Assembly (NCBI GenBank): GCA_022747635.1 | Contig: JAKTNV010000079.1 | Span: forward strand, 1-64,000 | Direction: 5' to 3' | DNA length: 64,000 bases | From: Hetaerina americana | Taxonomy: Eukaryota > Arthropoda > Insecta > Odonata > Calopterygidae | Shown: in pieces, positions 1-11,950 of the stretch | How the letters are laid out: every line of letters begins with the position of its first letter | Position numbering within the stretch: the stretch's first letter is position 1 | Made by a program: the position numbers and the translations under genes | Notes under the pieces: model-generated | The model's input: the letters and a program-made list of their open reading frames with translations, nothing else | The model's database searches: none | Told to the model about the DNA's origin: nothing

Positions 1-2512
1 GTGTAAGCTAGTCCTGCTGGATTATTGGTAACGTGCTATTATAGTAATATACAGATCTTCACCACAATGTAAATTTACACACCTTTACTACGCAATACAT
101 TTCCGCTCATTTATCTCCTTCGAGGATTAGCGTGGTAGCTCAACGTTAGATCTTTCTGCTATAACCAGGAGGATATTGGGTTCTTAAGTCCCTCATCTAG
201 TGGTGCGTTTTTTTTGTGCACAGGAAATCCGTAAGGAACCAAATGATGGCACAGATAAAAATCCCCATAGCAAATGTGTGAATTTCGCACTCCTTACAGC
301 TTTTTTTCCAGGTGAGATCTACCCTTGACTTCCAAAAACCAGCCTCTAAGTGGATTCCTCTTATAAATACCCTCCTTATGATCGGAAAACCTTCTATTTG
401 TTGTTACAATTAATCTTGTTAGTGTATTCCACCTAGGGTATACTGACTTTCTTCTGTGTACTTTCCATCCCACTATTATCTTGATTAGCGTTCTAATTTC
501 CAAATGTGTCCCGTGGTTTCGTCCTATTTAACTTCTATTCATATATGATTCTTTCTTTGTCAACTCTTCAAAAGTACATTTATTCGTTTATTAATTCTCC
601 AGTTTACTGTGTAGAAAAAGTAAAACCAAACACTCTATTTTTACTAACGACAGGCAGAGGAAAAGGAATTTTACAAATGAGAAAATAGTCATTCTTTCTC
701 AAGCGAGAGAGGGGTTGACGACAGCTTCATTGTGAAACTTCCCTAGGATTTCAAACTAGGAGGGTGTGTGAAAAGAGAACGGTTAGATATAAGTTCAGGC
801 AAATTGATGACGTGTGGGGTGAAAATTCACTCCAGCGTCACTCTCATCCTCGGAAAAATCGACTGGGTTGCAGTCAAAGGTCTCAACTGACCAGCTACTT
901 TGATCGAATGCAGGGTGCCGCGGACAACCCCACGCAATGAATTCAATGGCGTCTACTTAATGAATTCTATTCGGACGCTTAGTATTCCTCGCCGGTCTGA
1001 TAGGATGCGAGGAAGTCCCGGAAGCGCGCATAAACCCCTTTACCCCCTCTTCCCCATTGCCAACGCTCCTCCCAACACTTGAAGACTCGTTTCCTCCCTC
1101 GCCTTCTTCTGGTCCGAAACTCCCCATTCCCGATCGTGGTGACCTGGGAGCACGTCGCTAGCGCCCTCGAGAATGCGGAGTTAGCAGAAGAGCCCTCCCT
1201 CTTCACCTCCCGGTCCCCTTTCGCGATTCGTTCCCTATCTCTTCCCAGATCCCTAGATTCCCTATCTCTTCCCAGATTCCCTATCTCTTCCCAGATTCCC
1301 TATCTCCTTCCCTCTCCCTCCCCTTACCCAGCTGTTAGCTCCATGAGGAGACTTCCGGGTTGATCGGGTGAGTGGACCTAAAGGGGCTTCTGTTCTCCCA
1401 GACTCCGTAGGGCGCGTCCTCTTGGATCGGGGCGGGATCCCGCTCGGACTGGCCAGAGCCGACGGGACGATTTGACTGCTGGACGGCTCCCTCCCTCCGC
1501 TGAGGACACATTTAAGCCCCGTTTTGATCGAGGGGGTGTATTCGACGAGCTCTTGCCACAGAGCGGGAAGGTAAATGAAGCCCTTAAATACACTCTTCTA
1601 AACTTAGACCTTCTTGATCATCACATGTAGTCCAGGGCGCGAGAGTTATATTGCAATTGAGCAGTCCACAGGAATTTTTATTCAAGCAAAAAGTCATGTG
1701 GCAGACGACACTCTACTCAATGGCCTCGTGAAACACCGTCCGTAAAACATGGATTTTTTTTAAGTTTTTACTATTTGCAGTCTTTTTATTAAATCTTGTC
1801 AATCAATAATATTCATTTGTGACAAATAGCGTTATAAATCTGATTTTACCGTGAATTCCTCCATTAAATTGTTTCAAGACTTCAAGGTAATGTAAATTTC
1901 GCTTATGATTGCATGAATTCTCCATCTGAAGATAAAACATTGTTTAAGCATTATTCGGGTTGCTATTTTTGTATTTAAAAATTTGTATTTATTCATAGGT
2001 ACATCATTTAGGGTATCGTTCCAGAGACTTAATATAACTTGGAACTGCACTATTTCTTAATCTACATATTTTACGACAAATTTAATTAAATTGATGACAT
2101 TTCCTCTATCAGTACTTTAATTCATAATTACGCTTGATTAATTGCAATCGACTACATTTGCATCAATTACTTGATTTTATTTTTCCTATGTAAGTATATT
2201 TTGTTGCACTATAACTCATTTAAAAATTTTAACTCTCACATTACGACTATGAATCTTTTTGTATGATATTCAAGTTTCTTCCTGGCACAGTTATCAACAT
2301 TTTCTTCTAAATGAAGCACCTTTTAAAATATTTCAACCATCACACAAAATTGACATTCATAAATTTCCACGCAGATTCTAAGGAAAGCGATTTAGACGTA
2401 GATTTTAGTGGAGAAAAAGGGGAACTAGGTATTCCTCTTTGGGAATAGTTGTGGCCTTTAACTTAATTAGACCTTGTATCTCTATCAATAGATCTGTCCT
2501 GAACCGATGTGA
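1..2512. other. No gene recognised; GC-rich block at 890-1600
   Basis: The first 890 bases are AT-rich and hold only short frames that I do not recognise. From about 890 to 1600 the sequence becomes GC-rich, and between 1040 and 1340 it is strongly pyrimidine-rich on the plus strand. From 1600 to 2500 it is very AT-rich. The open frames in the GC-rich block overlap on both strands and look compositional. Confidence 0.6.
1231..1312. repeat. 19-bp tandem minisatellite, about 3.5 units
   Basis: The unit ttccctatctcttcccaga occurs at 1231-1249, 1258-1276 and 1277-1295, followed by a partial, slightly changed copy at 1296-1312. A 7-8 base interruption separates the first two copies. The array lies inside a pyrimidine-rich block, so slippage in low-complexity DNA is the simplest origin. 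Confidence 0.9.
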
Positions 2513-2734
2513 GAAGGCGACTGCCTCACCTTAACGAGGACAGGAATGGTTAAGCGATTGGAATTGGCGGAGAAAAGAATTCTGATAAAGATACCAACAC
2601 CTCGAAGATCAGGAGATTGCTCATACCGAAGGTGATGGATCCAAGAATTATACAACCAGATATGAAAGATTTCAGCCACCATAAGAAAAATGAATAGCTG
2701 TGAACACATCCACCGAATGACTAGGGAAGACTAA
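2513..2734 (+). pseudogene. Relic of a LINE reverse transcriptase, C-terminal region
   Basis: One frame reads EGDCLTLTRTGMVKRLELAE, then EKRIL.KI, and after a stop ELYNQI, a second stop, KISATIRK and HIHRM. This order matches the region after the reverse transcriptase of many RTE/R1/Jockey-type LINEs, which runs (C)ETWTLTK, KRLE..E.RIL.KI, ELY...I, then a basic stretch ending GHV.RM. Two in-frame stops (TGA inside the WIQELYNQI segment), no start and no upstream RT motif show a dead, truncated copy. The frame ends at 2732-2734. The family is recognised from motif order only; the exact clade cannot be set. It is a different lineage from the intact LINE at 35.6-39 kb. Confidence 0.65.
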
Positions 2735-5408
2735 CTAATTAAATACTGAAAACCTTTGAGAATAGGGAAAACGAAGGCACGCTGATTATAAGAGGCACAA
2801 AGAGACATGCAGGAAATATAAGTGTGCAGAAGGAAAGCTTTTAAATCTTGAATTGAGACTTTCAAGGGTTTTTTTAGATAAAACTAAATCCGGGACCCGA
2901 ATAGCATGATGTGAAAAGGGAAGAAGAGCACCGAGTGAGGGAATGAAAGAGTAATATGCTAAGGTTATGGCTGAAAAATTCTGATTAAAATTAACGTGGT
3001 CCACAGTCGGCCGAAACGGAAAAATATGACGCCAATTTAGTCAATTAAAATACCCCAAATTATTGGAAATCCAAACCTAAAAACTAGATCGTCTCCATTT
3101 TGGACACCGGGGTTGATTTTATTAGTTTGAAATTGGGTGACTTTATCGATTTTTAAATAAATTCCGTAGGAAAAATGTTCGCTAAACACTGAGCATATGA
3201 ATTTGTAATATAGACACTGTATAGTGTGAAGGATTATAAATAATGTTTTTCATTAAGGCCTCTTGGATCTGTATGCTCAGGATGAGGTTGTCGTGTCGAC
3301 GCAGTGTTACATGCTTTTAAGAAAAGTGACATTTTTTTCAAACCCCATGGTTTAAATGGTCTATGCGGGCTTCCCATTTTGCCTCCATTCTCGTGGGAAA
3401 CACTGTCCCATCCCGACGGCGTACTTTCGCTCCTTGGCTGTTTAATTAGTCCCGACACTCGTGCGCTATTAACTTTATTGTCGGCGTGGCTTTAAATCAC
3501 GCGCGAACCCACACGTGCACACGAAACCATCCAGATGCTTGTATTTTTGTTCAACTCCATCCTTGTCCTTTTTTGCATCCACCACCTCTCCCTTTCCCCC
3601 ATCTCTCCTTCCCTAAACACAAAATGTCCTGGCTCGTTTCACGCCCTCACCTCATTTCCTTTCTCATTCTCACTCACCGCGCGTCTATCCCTCTCTCTCT
3701 CTCATACTCCAATGAATCACTAATGAATGGCTCCCCTCATCCACTCACCTCGTGCCCTCCGTCTGGCGCGTGGGAAACGGAACCAGCAAGACTGCAAGCA
3801 CTATTCTTCGCCCGCCACCCTTGAGAGCACCCTAGGTGAGAAGTTGGGAGGGGTGACCTTTGTGGGCTACGTAGATGGAAATATGGAAAAACGCGAATTA
3901 GAGTCTCGCGCAACGTCCGTTCTCCATGTCTTTCTTATAGTAAGAAAAGGAGAGACTAGAAAGAGGGAGGGAGGGCCTATATGGCATAGTGATGGGTGAG
4001 AACATCAACGTTTTCCATCTCGGATGGGTCCAGTAGATAATGTGAGAGTTGTTAGTAGAGCGAAAGAAAGAAGAACGTCAGTCACATGGCAATTTAAATC
4101 GTACAATGGTAATCATTCTCGAATAGATTTGCAATAACATCAAGTTTAACTCAATTATTCTAGAAAAATGGAAAATGAAAGATAAGACATCGTCAAACCA
4201 TTGGAAGAATGCACGAGGCAGATCACTGATGATGAGATTGGAGCCCCAAGGACATGGAAATGGAGCTAAAAAAGAGTTTTAGTTACAAATCAATTTCAAG
4301 GTTGATGAAAATAAAATAAGGAAACATTTCTGACGGTCGTATTACGTAATGTCAATTTTCCATAAACCAAGCTGCGTCCATCAATTCCCTTAATAGGATA
4401 CTAAAACTCGACCAACGCATTGATCCGAGAAATCTACCCGATATCGGAGAATTCCATACTTATTTAATGTTTTCCCTTAAATTTTAGTGGTAGTTCAATT
4501 ATGCTATTTGAGTTGATTATCACATCTGCGAAAATCAAATTCTAAGAGTACGTGTTCGTTTACTCATTGGTGAAAAGCCACGGCGATTGTCAAATATTTC
4601 CACGCTCGCTCCCACATTCATTTCAAATTGATTAATAGCATTTATTATGGAATCACATTAAGATCCCAATTTTCTTGATGGATCTCGTATTAATCGGGAA
4701 TAGTAGTAATATAATTGAGTGGGAAAAGATGGCACAGTGAGGAGGCGACTCTGCGCGGTTGCTCCATTTCACGCTCTCGCCATTTTTAGTCGTCCGGTGA
4801 AATAAATGGGGGCGAAGTGACGCAGACTGCAGTCGGATTAATCAGGTTGAACATGCTTACTTCTTATGTACCAAAAATGGGCTCATATTCGGATTTTTAA
4901 GGTGAGCATGTAAATTCTGTAATTTGAGTGCATGAATTGTGTTTACTGTATGAATCATTATGAAAGGTTCCTTCTTGGCGAAGCGCTGCGAAATGGCCTC
5001 AACCTGCTTTAAATCATTGTATCCGCTAAATATATAGTATATTCACTTCATTTTTTTTGTAATTAGATGAACTCGCACAGCACTAAATTTAAAATAACAT
5101 TTCAAAATCAGGAAATCATTCTCACCTGGCTTGTAATCGTATTCTTCTGTGCGAACACTAAAATTTGTTGTAATAGTGGTAGTTATTAGGAAAGGCGACC
5201 ATGCTAAAGTCATTTGCGCCATTAAAGATAAGTGGAAAATTCGGTTAGGTTAGTAAATTCAGGGATAGCAGTTGACGATAAGGGGATATTTAACAGAATG
5301 CTATGCCTGATCAAGACTCCACAGATACCTAGCTATAAATATTTTAATTTTTTAAATGGCTCCTTCCCAAGAAATAAAATTTGGGTGCAAATTAACCAAT
5401 GAAAAAAT
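2735..5408. other. No gene recognised; small pyrimidine-rich block near 3540-3700
   Basis: Mostly AT-rich sequence. A C/T-rich stretch around 3540-3780 generates several overlapping open frames without recognisable domains. A GC-richer patch at about 4740-4860 has no coding signal. Nothing else supportable is seen. Confidence 0.5.
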
Positions 5409-5550
5409 AAGGTATTTTTTCACACAAAAGCGTTATCATACTACCAGTTTCGAAATATGGGCAACATCATCATCATCAGGTACCTATGCTATACTACCTA
5501 TGCTTCGGTACCGGTAGTATTATTAAGTTTTTGTGCGAAAAAATAACAAG
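5409..5550. repeat. Imperfect inverted repeat, MITE or TE-end-like
   Basis: Left arm 5409-5452 pairs with right arm 5506-5550; both include tattttttc, cacaaaa and atactacc blocks, with roughly 78% identity over about 40 bases. The centre contains gggcaacatcatcatcatca, a CATCAT/GATGAT run next to a tttcgaaa motif. No transposase and no clear target duplication are visible. Non-autonomous DNA element or foldback element is the best reading. Confidence 0.6.
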
Positions 5551-7984
5551 TTAATTTATTCAGTGATCATGAATTTTCACAAAGTAGAGCCTCAAATCAT
5601 CAAATTAATGCAAATTAAAGTTAACTAGAATAAATTTACTAACGAACTTGTATTGAATTAAGATAATTAGTTGGAGCATTGGCAATTATAAAAAAACTTT
5701 AGAAATTTTTTTTGTTTTCTTTTCTTTCTAATGTAAACGTTAAATTCATAAAATGAACACAATTCCTTATACTGTAATCAACAAGCAAGGTGTTTTTCAC
5801 CCATAAAAGTCATTAAAGCTTGTCTGGTGTTTCAGTTGCGAAAAATATAGGACGAGGGAATCTAAAACGTCATGATATTTATAAATATTTATTTAGAAAT
5901 GAAGTTACTTTCAAAACTCCTTTGAATATATTACTTTTGATAATTCCTACCAATGAGTTTAGATTCCGCTATTCTAGCATGTGGATGGTGACCAATAAAC
6001 CAGGGGTAAATATTTGTAAGGCGAAAACGTGCTGCATTTTGAATTTTAGGAAATTTGTTACGGAGACGTCCTATTTTCTCAAATAAGAAAGGGGTTAATT
6101 TATTAGTAACAACCACTTATGAAAAAATATTTTCGCTCCAGAATAAAGATAATTTTTTATGTATAGTACCATTAGAGGTATTTAGATTTTAAGAATCTCA
6201 TTTTTGACTTCACCGCTACCTCAATAAACCAAGAAATACTGATTACGGAGGTCTAATAAAACTAGTATGCACTGAAGAAGACTTTTGAAATTGCATAAAC
6301 GGCATAATTACGTTGATAAGAAGGGTCTCTAATTTAATTGACCTACACTCGGGAATCATCTTTTGAAATGATTGCATCTTTACTTGAAAAACATCTACCA
6401 GTCAGTAAACTAGCTTACGATACATTATATACTCCAATATCGCGATGATTACGGTTTACATTTTTCTCAAAAGGAACTCTAGAAAGAGTCCTTCTAATCT
6501 TCATTCAAATAAATATCATATTCTCAACAGTTGAAAAAATCATTCCATTGCCCGCCTGATTATTATAGTAATAGCATTAGAACACGAGGAAAATTTTCAC
6601 CTCACACCCCCGAGGATGAAAAAGCTCTTCCAACGCTAGGCAAAGCAAAGCAAGCAGAAGGCACCTCTTCCAATGAGGTGAGACTCAAGTTTATGAGCGT
6701 CACGTCACGCCGCGACGGTTCTTCCTTCCGTCACTCCATTATGTTTCATCGCCCTCACACCATCCGAGTCCCGGGTCTACTCTCCCGGGAGGCAGTTTCT
6801 CCGTACGGTGTTCTTCCCCCACTCTCTCTCCCCTCACAAACACACACACACACGTCCTCTCTCCAAACACACTTCCCTCGGATTTAACCCTTTTGAACGC
6901 CCCCCCCCCCATCTCACCTCTCCCCCTCCCTCGATCTATCCCCCCTCAGCCCCCTGCCCCTCGCACGCAAACCTATCCGTCCTCATCCACGTCCTTTCCC
7001 TCTTTCCAAACCGCACAGTCTCTCCACACATCTCCCCACCGCGCTCAGCGTTCATTATCATCTCCCCCGCGTCCCTCATTGCAGGCCGTACTTCGCGACC
7101 TCCCGTTCCCCTCCTTCCCTCTCCCCGTTTCCCATTCCCACTCCTCACCCCCAAACCATTAATGCTTCCCATCCCGCAGGAGATAAACCCATTAGTCAAG
7201 CTCAATCCGAGGCATCTGTTCCGACCCATTGCTTCATTTTAACCCCTCCGCCTTCCCTCCCCGCTAACATCCCCCTCCCGCGTGCCCCCCCCCACCTTCA
7301 TCCACCCTCGTTACCCTCCTCACCCCCTTTTCCTTTCCCGCCCCGCCTGCCTCGCCCCCGCACCTCTCGAACCCCTCGATCCCCGAAACGATGCGGTCTC
7401 CGACGTCGCATGTCTGTATCGGTAGGAGAAGGGAATATCGAATAATCCGTCATAAAGGGGGGGAGGAGGGGATGAATGAAACTGTTTGCCACCCCGCGGG
7501 ATATTTTTTCCCTATCCCAATAATTTCGCCGTCCACTTCCTTCCCATACCTATCCTCCCCCCTCTCACTCAATTTTACGGTGGCCTTGCCGTCACCAGCA
7601 CATCCCATAGTGCTCCTCTCCGCGCTCGTTATGAGCCAGCCGCACGCAAGAAGAGTGCGCAGTTTGCGGCTGTTTCTGGACCGATATTTACGGCCGGCAA
7701 AGTTGGTTATTGGTTGTTATTTACGGAAGTGACCACCGTATTAGTAGCGAGACGAGTGGTTTGGCGCCATATGAGGATTTCGATCGTAATTTTTATGTTC
7801 TCGTTGCGACAAGATGTACGCACCAATTTGTCCACGCCGGTGATTTAACTCCAGCGCATTAAGACAGGGCCACTTTCGCTAAGACACTGCGGAGACGAAT
7901 AAAATTAATAGGATTAATTAATAGCACCCCCCGTTAATTTCAGCTTTAAATAGATATAATACATTAATATAAATAAATTGCCTG
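5551..7984. other. No gene recognised; C-rich block 6740-7400
   Basis: 5551-6700 is AT-rich and empty. From 6740 to about 7400 the plus strand is dominated by C and T, with C runs of 11 near 6900-6910 and 9 near 7285-7293. All long open frames in it are low-complexity Pro/Ser/Leu-rich and occur on both strands. A GC-balanced stretch continues to about 7860. It could be regulatory, but no motif decides this. Confidence 0.5.
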
Positions 7985-8060
7985 TCCCGGTGGCGGCGGG
8001 GTAACGTTCTCGTCTGCCAACCAAAAAGTTGCGAGTTCGATTCCCACCTAGTTGCTTTTT
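7985..8060 (+). mobile_element. tRNA-derived SINE-like head
   Basis: TGGCGGCGGGG at 7991-8001 resembles the RNA polymerase III A box (TRGCNNAGYGG), and AGTTCGATTCC at 8034-8044 fits the B box. The spacing of 43 bases is normal for a tRNA promoter. The intervening bases do not give a clean cloverleaf, so a tRNA-derived SINE or tRNA pseudogene is more likely than a working tRNA. A second head with the same GCGGCGGG start and a similar B box lies at 53.3 kb, supporting a repeat family. The 3' end is not defined. Confidence 0.55.
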
Positions 8061-9578
8061 ACCTCCTCCTAGGGCTTGGGTGATAGTAATTGACAAATTG
8101 CTATATTATTGCTCAAAGTCCGATGTAAAAGTCGAAGTGCTGTTTTTTCAGACTAATCCAAAAAGATAAAGGAACATGTTCACCATGGACTTCACCATGG
8201 ATTCGCTTCTTTGAGAATGCTCAAATATGTTTGAGAAAGCAGCAAATAAAGGAGCTGGGCTGTAAATTTTTAATAAGGCTGCTTAGGGATGTTTCTTTAA
8301 TTTAAACAGGAAGTTCCTACAATTTTAAAGCTTTTACCTCGGATAAACATCAGGCAAAGTGAGTACATGTACTTCCAAACACTTGAGATCTATTGGAACA
8401 AAATCGCTCTTCAATGGAAATGAATTTGAAATTCCGAAAGTTTTTATTGTGAATTTCCTAGGGGAGCTCTGTCATTAAATTCACCACTCTCTTGGGGGTT
8501 ATAAATACAATCTTAAACTTTAATTCCAATGTTCTTACTTAATTGAAGAGCGACAAATATATATATACAAATGCTTGATGCTATGCTCGAATGTTTTATG
8601 CAATTTATTATTATTATTAAGCTATTAATTATAATAAATGTAATAGCTGACGGAATATATAACTCATGACATTCACACCTGATCATATCAGACCCGTAGA
8701 GTTAATTATATTTAAAAAATATCCATTACGGCTTGAAAACAATCATTACTTTCCCATAGCTGTTAATATTTCTACCAAACAAATTTGTGCCATGGACGCC
8801 AAATCTGTTCAATTGCAATTAAATTTCATTTAAGGAAAAAGTGGTTGTTGAACAAAAAAATAAGGTTTACCTTTTCTGCAAGCCATTAATTAAAAGGAGA
8901 AGTAACTAATTGGGTAAATTAAGAAACTCAAAGACATATGTAGAGTACTCTTACTAATTACTCTTTCAGAAGTGTTCCCAAGTCTGTATTTGTCAAGGTA
9001 ACGATTTGGAGATCCTTACTCATTTGATGCCCGACCACGCACGATACTTGCCCTTCTACCCCCCCCTCGCTCCCCTCCTTCCCGTCTCCCTTCGTCCTGT
9101 CGACACCTCCCTGATGTCCTGCCCTTCCCTCTCCTCCCCCCTAAAAACCGTCACTCCGTGACCCGAAAGTTGAAGTGGAATTTAATTTAAAACACTGAAC
9201 GAACGTCCCGTCGACCTTGGAAATTAATTGGGTTTGACCAGGGGGAGGCAGAACGCTGCCATATAAAAGTCACACATGGGCATCCTCTGTATAACTCTTT
9301 ATTCTTCATCTTCCCCTCTGTTCTCTGTCTCTTTGCCTATTGGTGCGCGTGTGTGTGTGTGTCTCTCTCTCACCCACAATTTCCTCCCTTCCTTCTCCCT
9401 ATTACCGACGTGGTTAAAGACATTCGAACCTTCATATCATTGCAATTCAGGTAACGAATTGGTATGATCTATTTTTCAAGCCTGCCACAGACTCACTGGT
9501 GTTTCTCGATCTTGGAGAAATTCCATTGATCAATCAACAACATCTTCGTAATGCTTTAAATTTTCTTTATTTTCTGAG
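8061..9578. other. No gene recognised
   Basis: AT-rich sequence with a short C/T-rich patch around 9055-9150 and a short GT/CT simple-repeat run around 9345-9375. No recognisable coding or RNA signal. Confidence 0.5.
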
Positions 9579-9688
9579 GTTGTCGAAGAAGTCACCCCGA
9601 GGTCAAGAAGTTGGGTGGTTGAAATTGGGGACAATTTCTGCGCCATAATTGGTGGAGTTACGAGACCGCCGGAAGTATTGACTGAAAG
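9579..9688 (+). other. Candidate internal exon (speculative)
   Basis: A 110-base stretch of near-50% GC in AT-rich surroundings is preceded by a good pyrimidine tract and AG (tttctttattttctgag) and followed by a possible donor (gaaag then gtgaac). Read from its first base it is fully open and gives a protein-like string including WVVEIGDNFCAIIGGVTRPP. I recognise no family. The opposite strand is also open over much of this stretch, which weakens the case. It is a short guess and could be chance. Confidence 0.18.
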
Positions 9689-10444
9689 GTGAACATCGGA
9701 ATGCCTACATGTCGGATAATCAAAAAGGCCAGGAAAATACTTTCTTAAATGCTTGATTAGACATTGTCATTCAACTGAGATTTAAGAGAATAAAATTTTC
9801 ATATTAGGTTGGATTATCTTTATATTCTAGCAAATTTAAAGGAAAATAATAACTTCTCCCTTTGATTAAAAAATTTAAATGAATCATTTTTAATATGCAA
9901 ACACAGAAAATGTGACAGAAATGAAAAGGCACCTCTTATCAAATTTCATTTTCCGCACTTTTGACTTTTATCATCCAAAGCGTTCTCATTTATTTTAAAA
10001 TTAAAATGCACAGCTGTAACCGTCGAGTGAAAGTTTTCCAGGAATAATGTTATCGATTATTTCAGTCAAATTTTGAATATTATAAAAAAATAAGTGATGA
10101 TAGAATATTTTTATACTTGAGGTAAACAATTTCGAAAGTAATACGTATTTCTTCGTATTTCGTATTCATATCACAGCACGTTATATGTTTTGACAGCTAG
10201 TCAAAATTTCATTTCCAAGCAAAGTTAAAAGTAAATCTCTTTAAAAATTATCTAGTGATTCCCAAAGATCCCAAAGTTTACCTGTCTAATTTATGTTAAT
10301 GCTTGAAGGTAATAAATGATCAACTATTTAATCCTATTCAATGAATAACCATATTTTTAAATTATATACTGACTAAAATAAAATTATTTATGACAGTAGT
10401 TGATAGTAAAATAACATCCATAGTGGTTTTTGGAAATTAATTAA
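9689..10444. other. No gene recognised
   Basis: AT-rich sequence without recognisable coding or RNA signal. Confidence 0.5.
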
Positions 10445-10630
10445 TTTGTACTATTAGGTGCGGATGGGTTAGATTCAGATTGCAATGCTGTGTTCGATAG
10501 ATATGGCAAGGATTACCAAGTCTATCGAAAGCCACGTTACCTTTATAATTTAAAATTATTACAGTACCACTGGAAGAGAGGCAGCTACATAGACGTTTTT
10601 GACCCATTTCAGTCCGTATTTATGAAGTAG
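10445..10630 (+). other. Open stretch of 61 codons, possible terminal exon or TE remnant
   Basis: A frame without ATG runs from a TAA at 10442-10444 to a TAG at 10628-10630. Its product is rich in Tyr, Lys, Arg and Asp (for example VFDRYGKDYQVYRKPRYLYN, then HWKRGSYIDVFDPF), unlike the low-complexity frames of the GC blocks. An AG at 10456-10457 could serve as an acceptor. I recognise no family. Joining it to the candidate exon at 9579-9688 through that AG would not keep frame, so the two do not support each other. Confidence 0.2.
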
Positions 10631-11950
10631 GATATCCAGCATAATCATCTTTGATTTTGAGAGAGCAAAAATAAATCGTATGATAGCTGTGAATTGTATC
10701 TAAATTATTCTCTCAAATTCCTTGGGGAAGATATATCCGTTTCCTTGAAGGACTTCTGTTTTGTAACGCATTCTATTTTCTCCTTTACCATCGTGTAACG
10801 TCTAATCCTCTTAAAAATTCATATTTCAGGACAAAATGTCAGTTTGGAAATTTCGTTTTAAGAAAGGCTAATCATACAAATATATGTAATTTCCCCGTAT
10901 TTTGTTAAAATAATTAGCAGTACATTTACCATGGCCCTTTATATAATGTATAAAATATTGAATTACGAGCGAATTTCTGACTAATTCTACGGATGGAATT
11001 TACGGTGGTTTGGATTTCGTGTTTAAACACCATTCGATCGACAGCCAGCCAAGGACGAGGAGGGTAATCGAGAGAGATAATTATTATTATTTGTATTTAC
11101 AGCCCATTTACATGGTCTTTATATATGAAATTTATATCAATTTATATATATACCTTGAACTGTAAATTTTCAGCAAAGGATGCAAGATTCCTCGAAGGGT
11201 ATATTCGCAAAAGAAGAAGAGGACTGGTATCATGTAATTAATCTTATTTGAGGCTTTTCCCAATGACCGCATCAAAGGTAATGGTTTTTACTATAGGTCT
11301 GGGGGCTCTTTTTGAGCAATATCCTTCTTCAGCTGCATAAACCAATGATTCCTTAGCGCGGGATAAAGAAATCTCGTTAAATCTCGTTGAAGATTCGTAA
11401 TAATTTTCTTTGAGGATAATATATATTTAGATTTTCAATTTCCCTCAAATAAAATGCAATCACTCAAAAGGAGTGAACCAATATGTTCCCTCCTTTATTA
11501 TTATGGTAAAATTAAAAGTTTAAATCTCTCGTTGGAATATCTATCGTGTACATTTAGTTGTTCCTGTGTTTTTATGATTCATATAAATTCCATATTTTGA
11601 CTCCAATTTCCAAATATATATTCAACCATTCAAGCTTAAACCGATATATTTAATTTTTATGCATGACATCTTGAGGTTCCCCGTTAATAAATACAATTTT
11701 AAATGTTGGCACGGATTTGAAATGGTGCTAATGAAATGTAATCTCACACGCGCTTACATAACTCTCTTTTTATAACCGCAGAGAAGCGACGCCAAGCGAG
11801 ACAAACGATCTCTCGGTCTTTCCTTGACTGTTTTCTGTAGCAAAGGGATTGTCCCATCGATCACAAAAATTATTTCCGCGGGCGGGGAAGGATGGGGAAT
11901 GAAGGAGGCGGCGTCATTGCCGTCCGGTGTCCCCAAAATCCCGCCCCACT
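10631..11950. other. No gene recognised
   Basis: AT-rich sequence with short TA-rich runs around 11120-11150. No coding or RNA signal. Confidence 0.5.

Noticed and set aside
3486..3999. Two adjacent plus-strand frames of 112 and 90 codons
   Set aside because: Overlapping phases in a C/T-rich patch, no domains, no start context.
9420..9440. Minus-strand ggttcgaatgt, a possible polymerase III B box
   Set aside because: No A box at tRNA-like distance and no fold.
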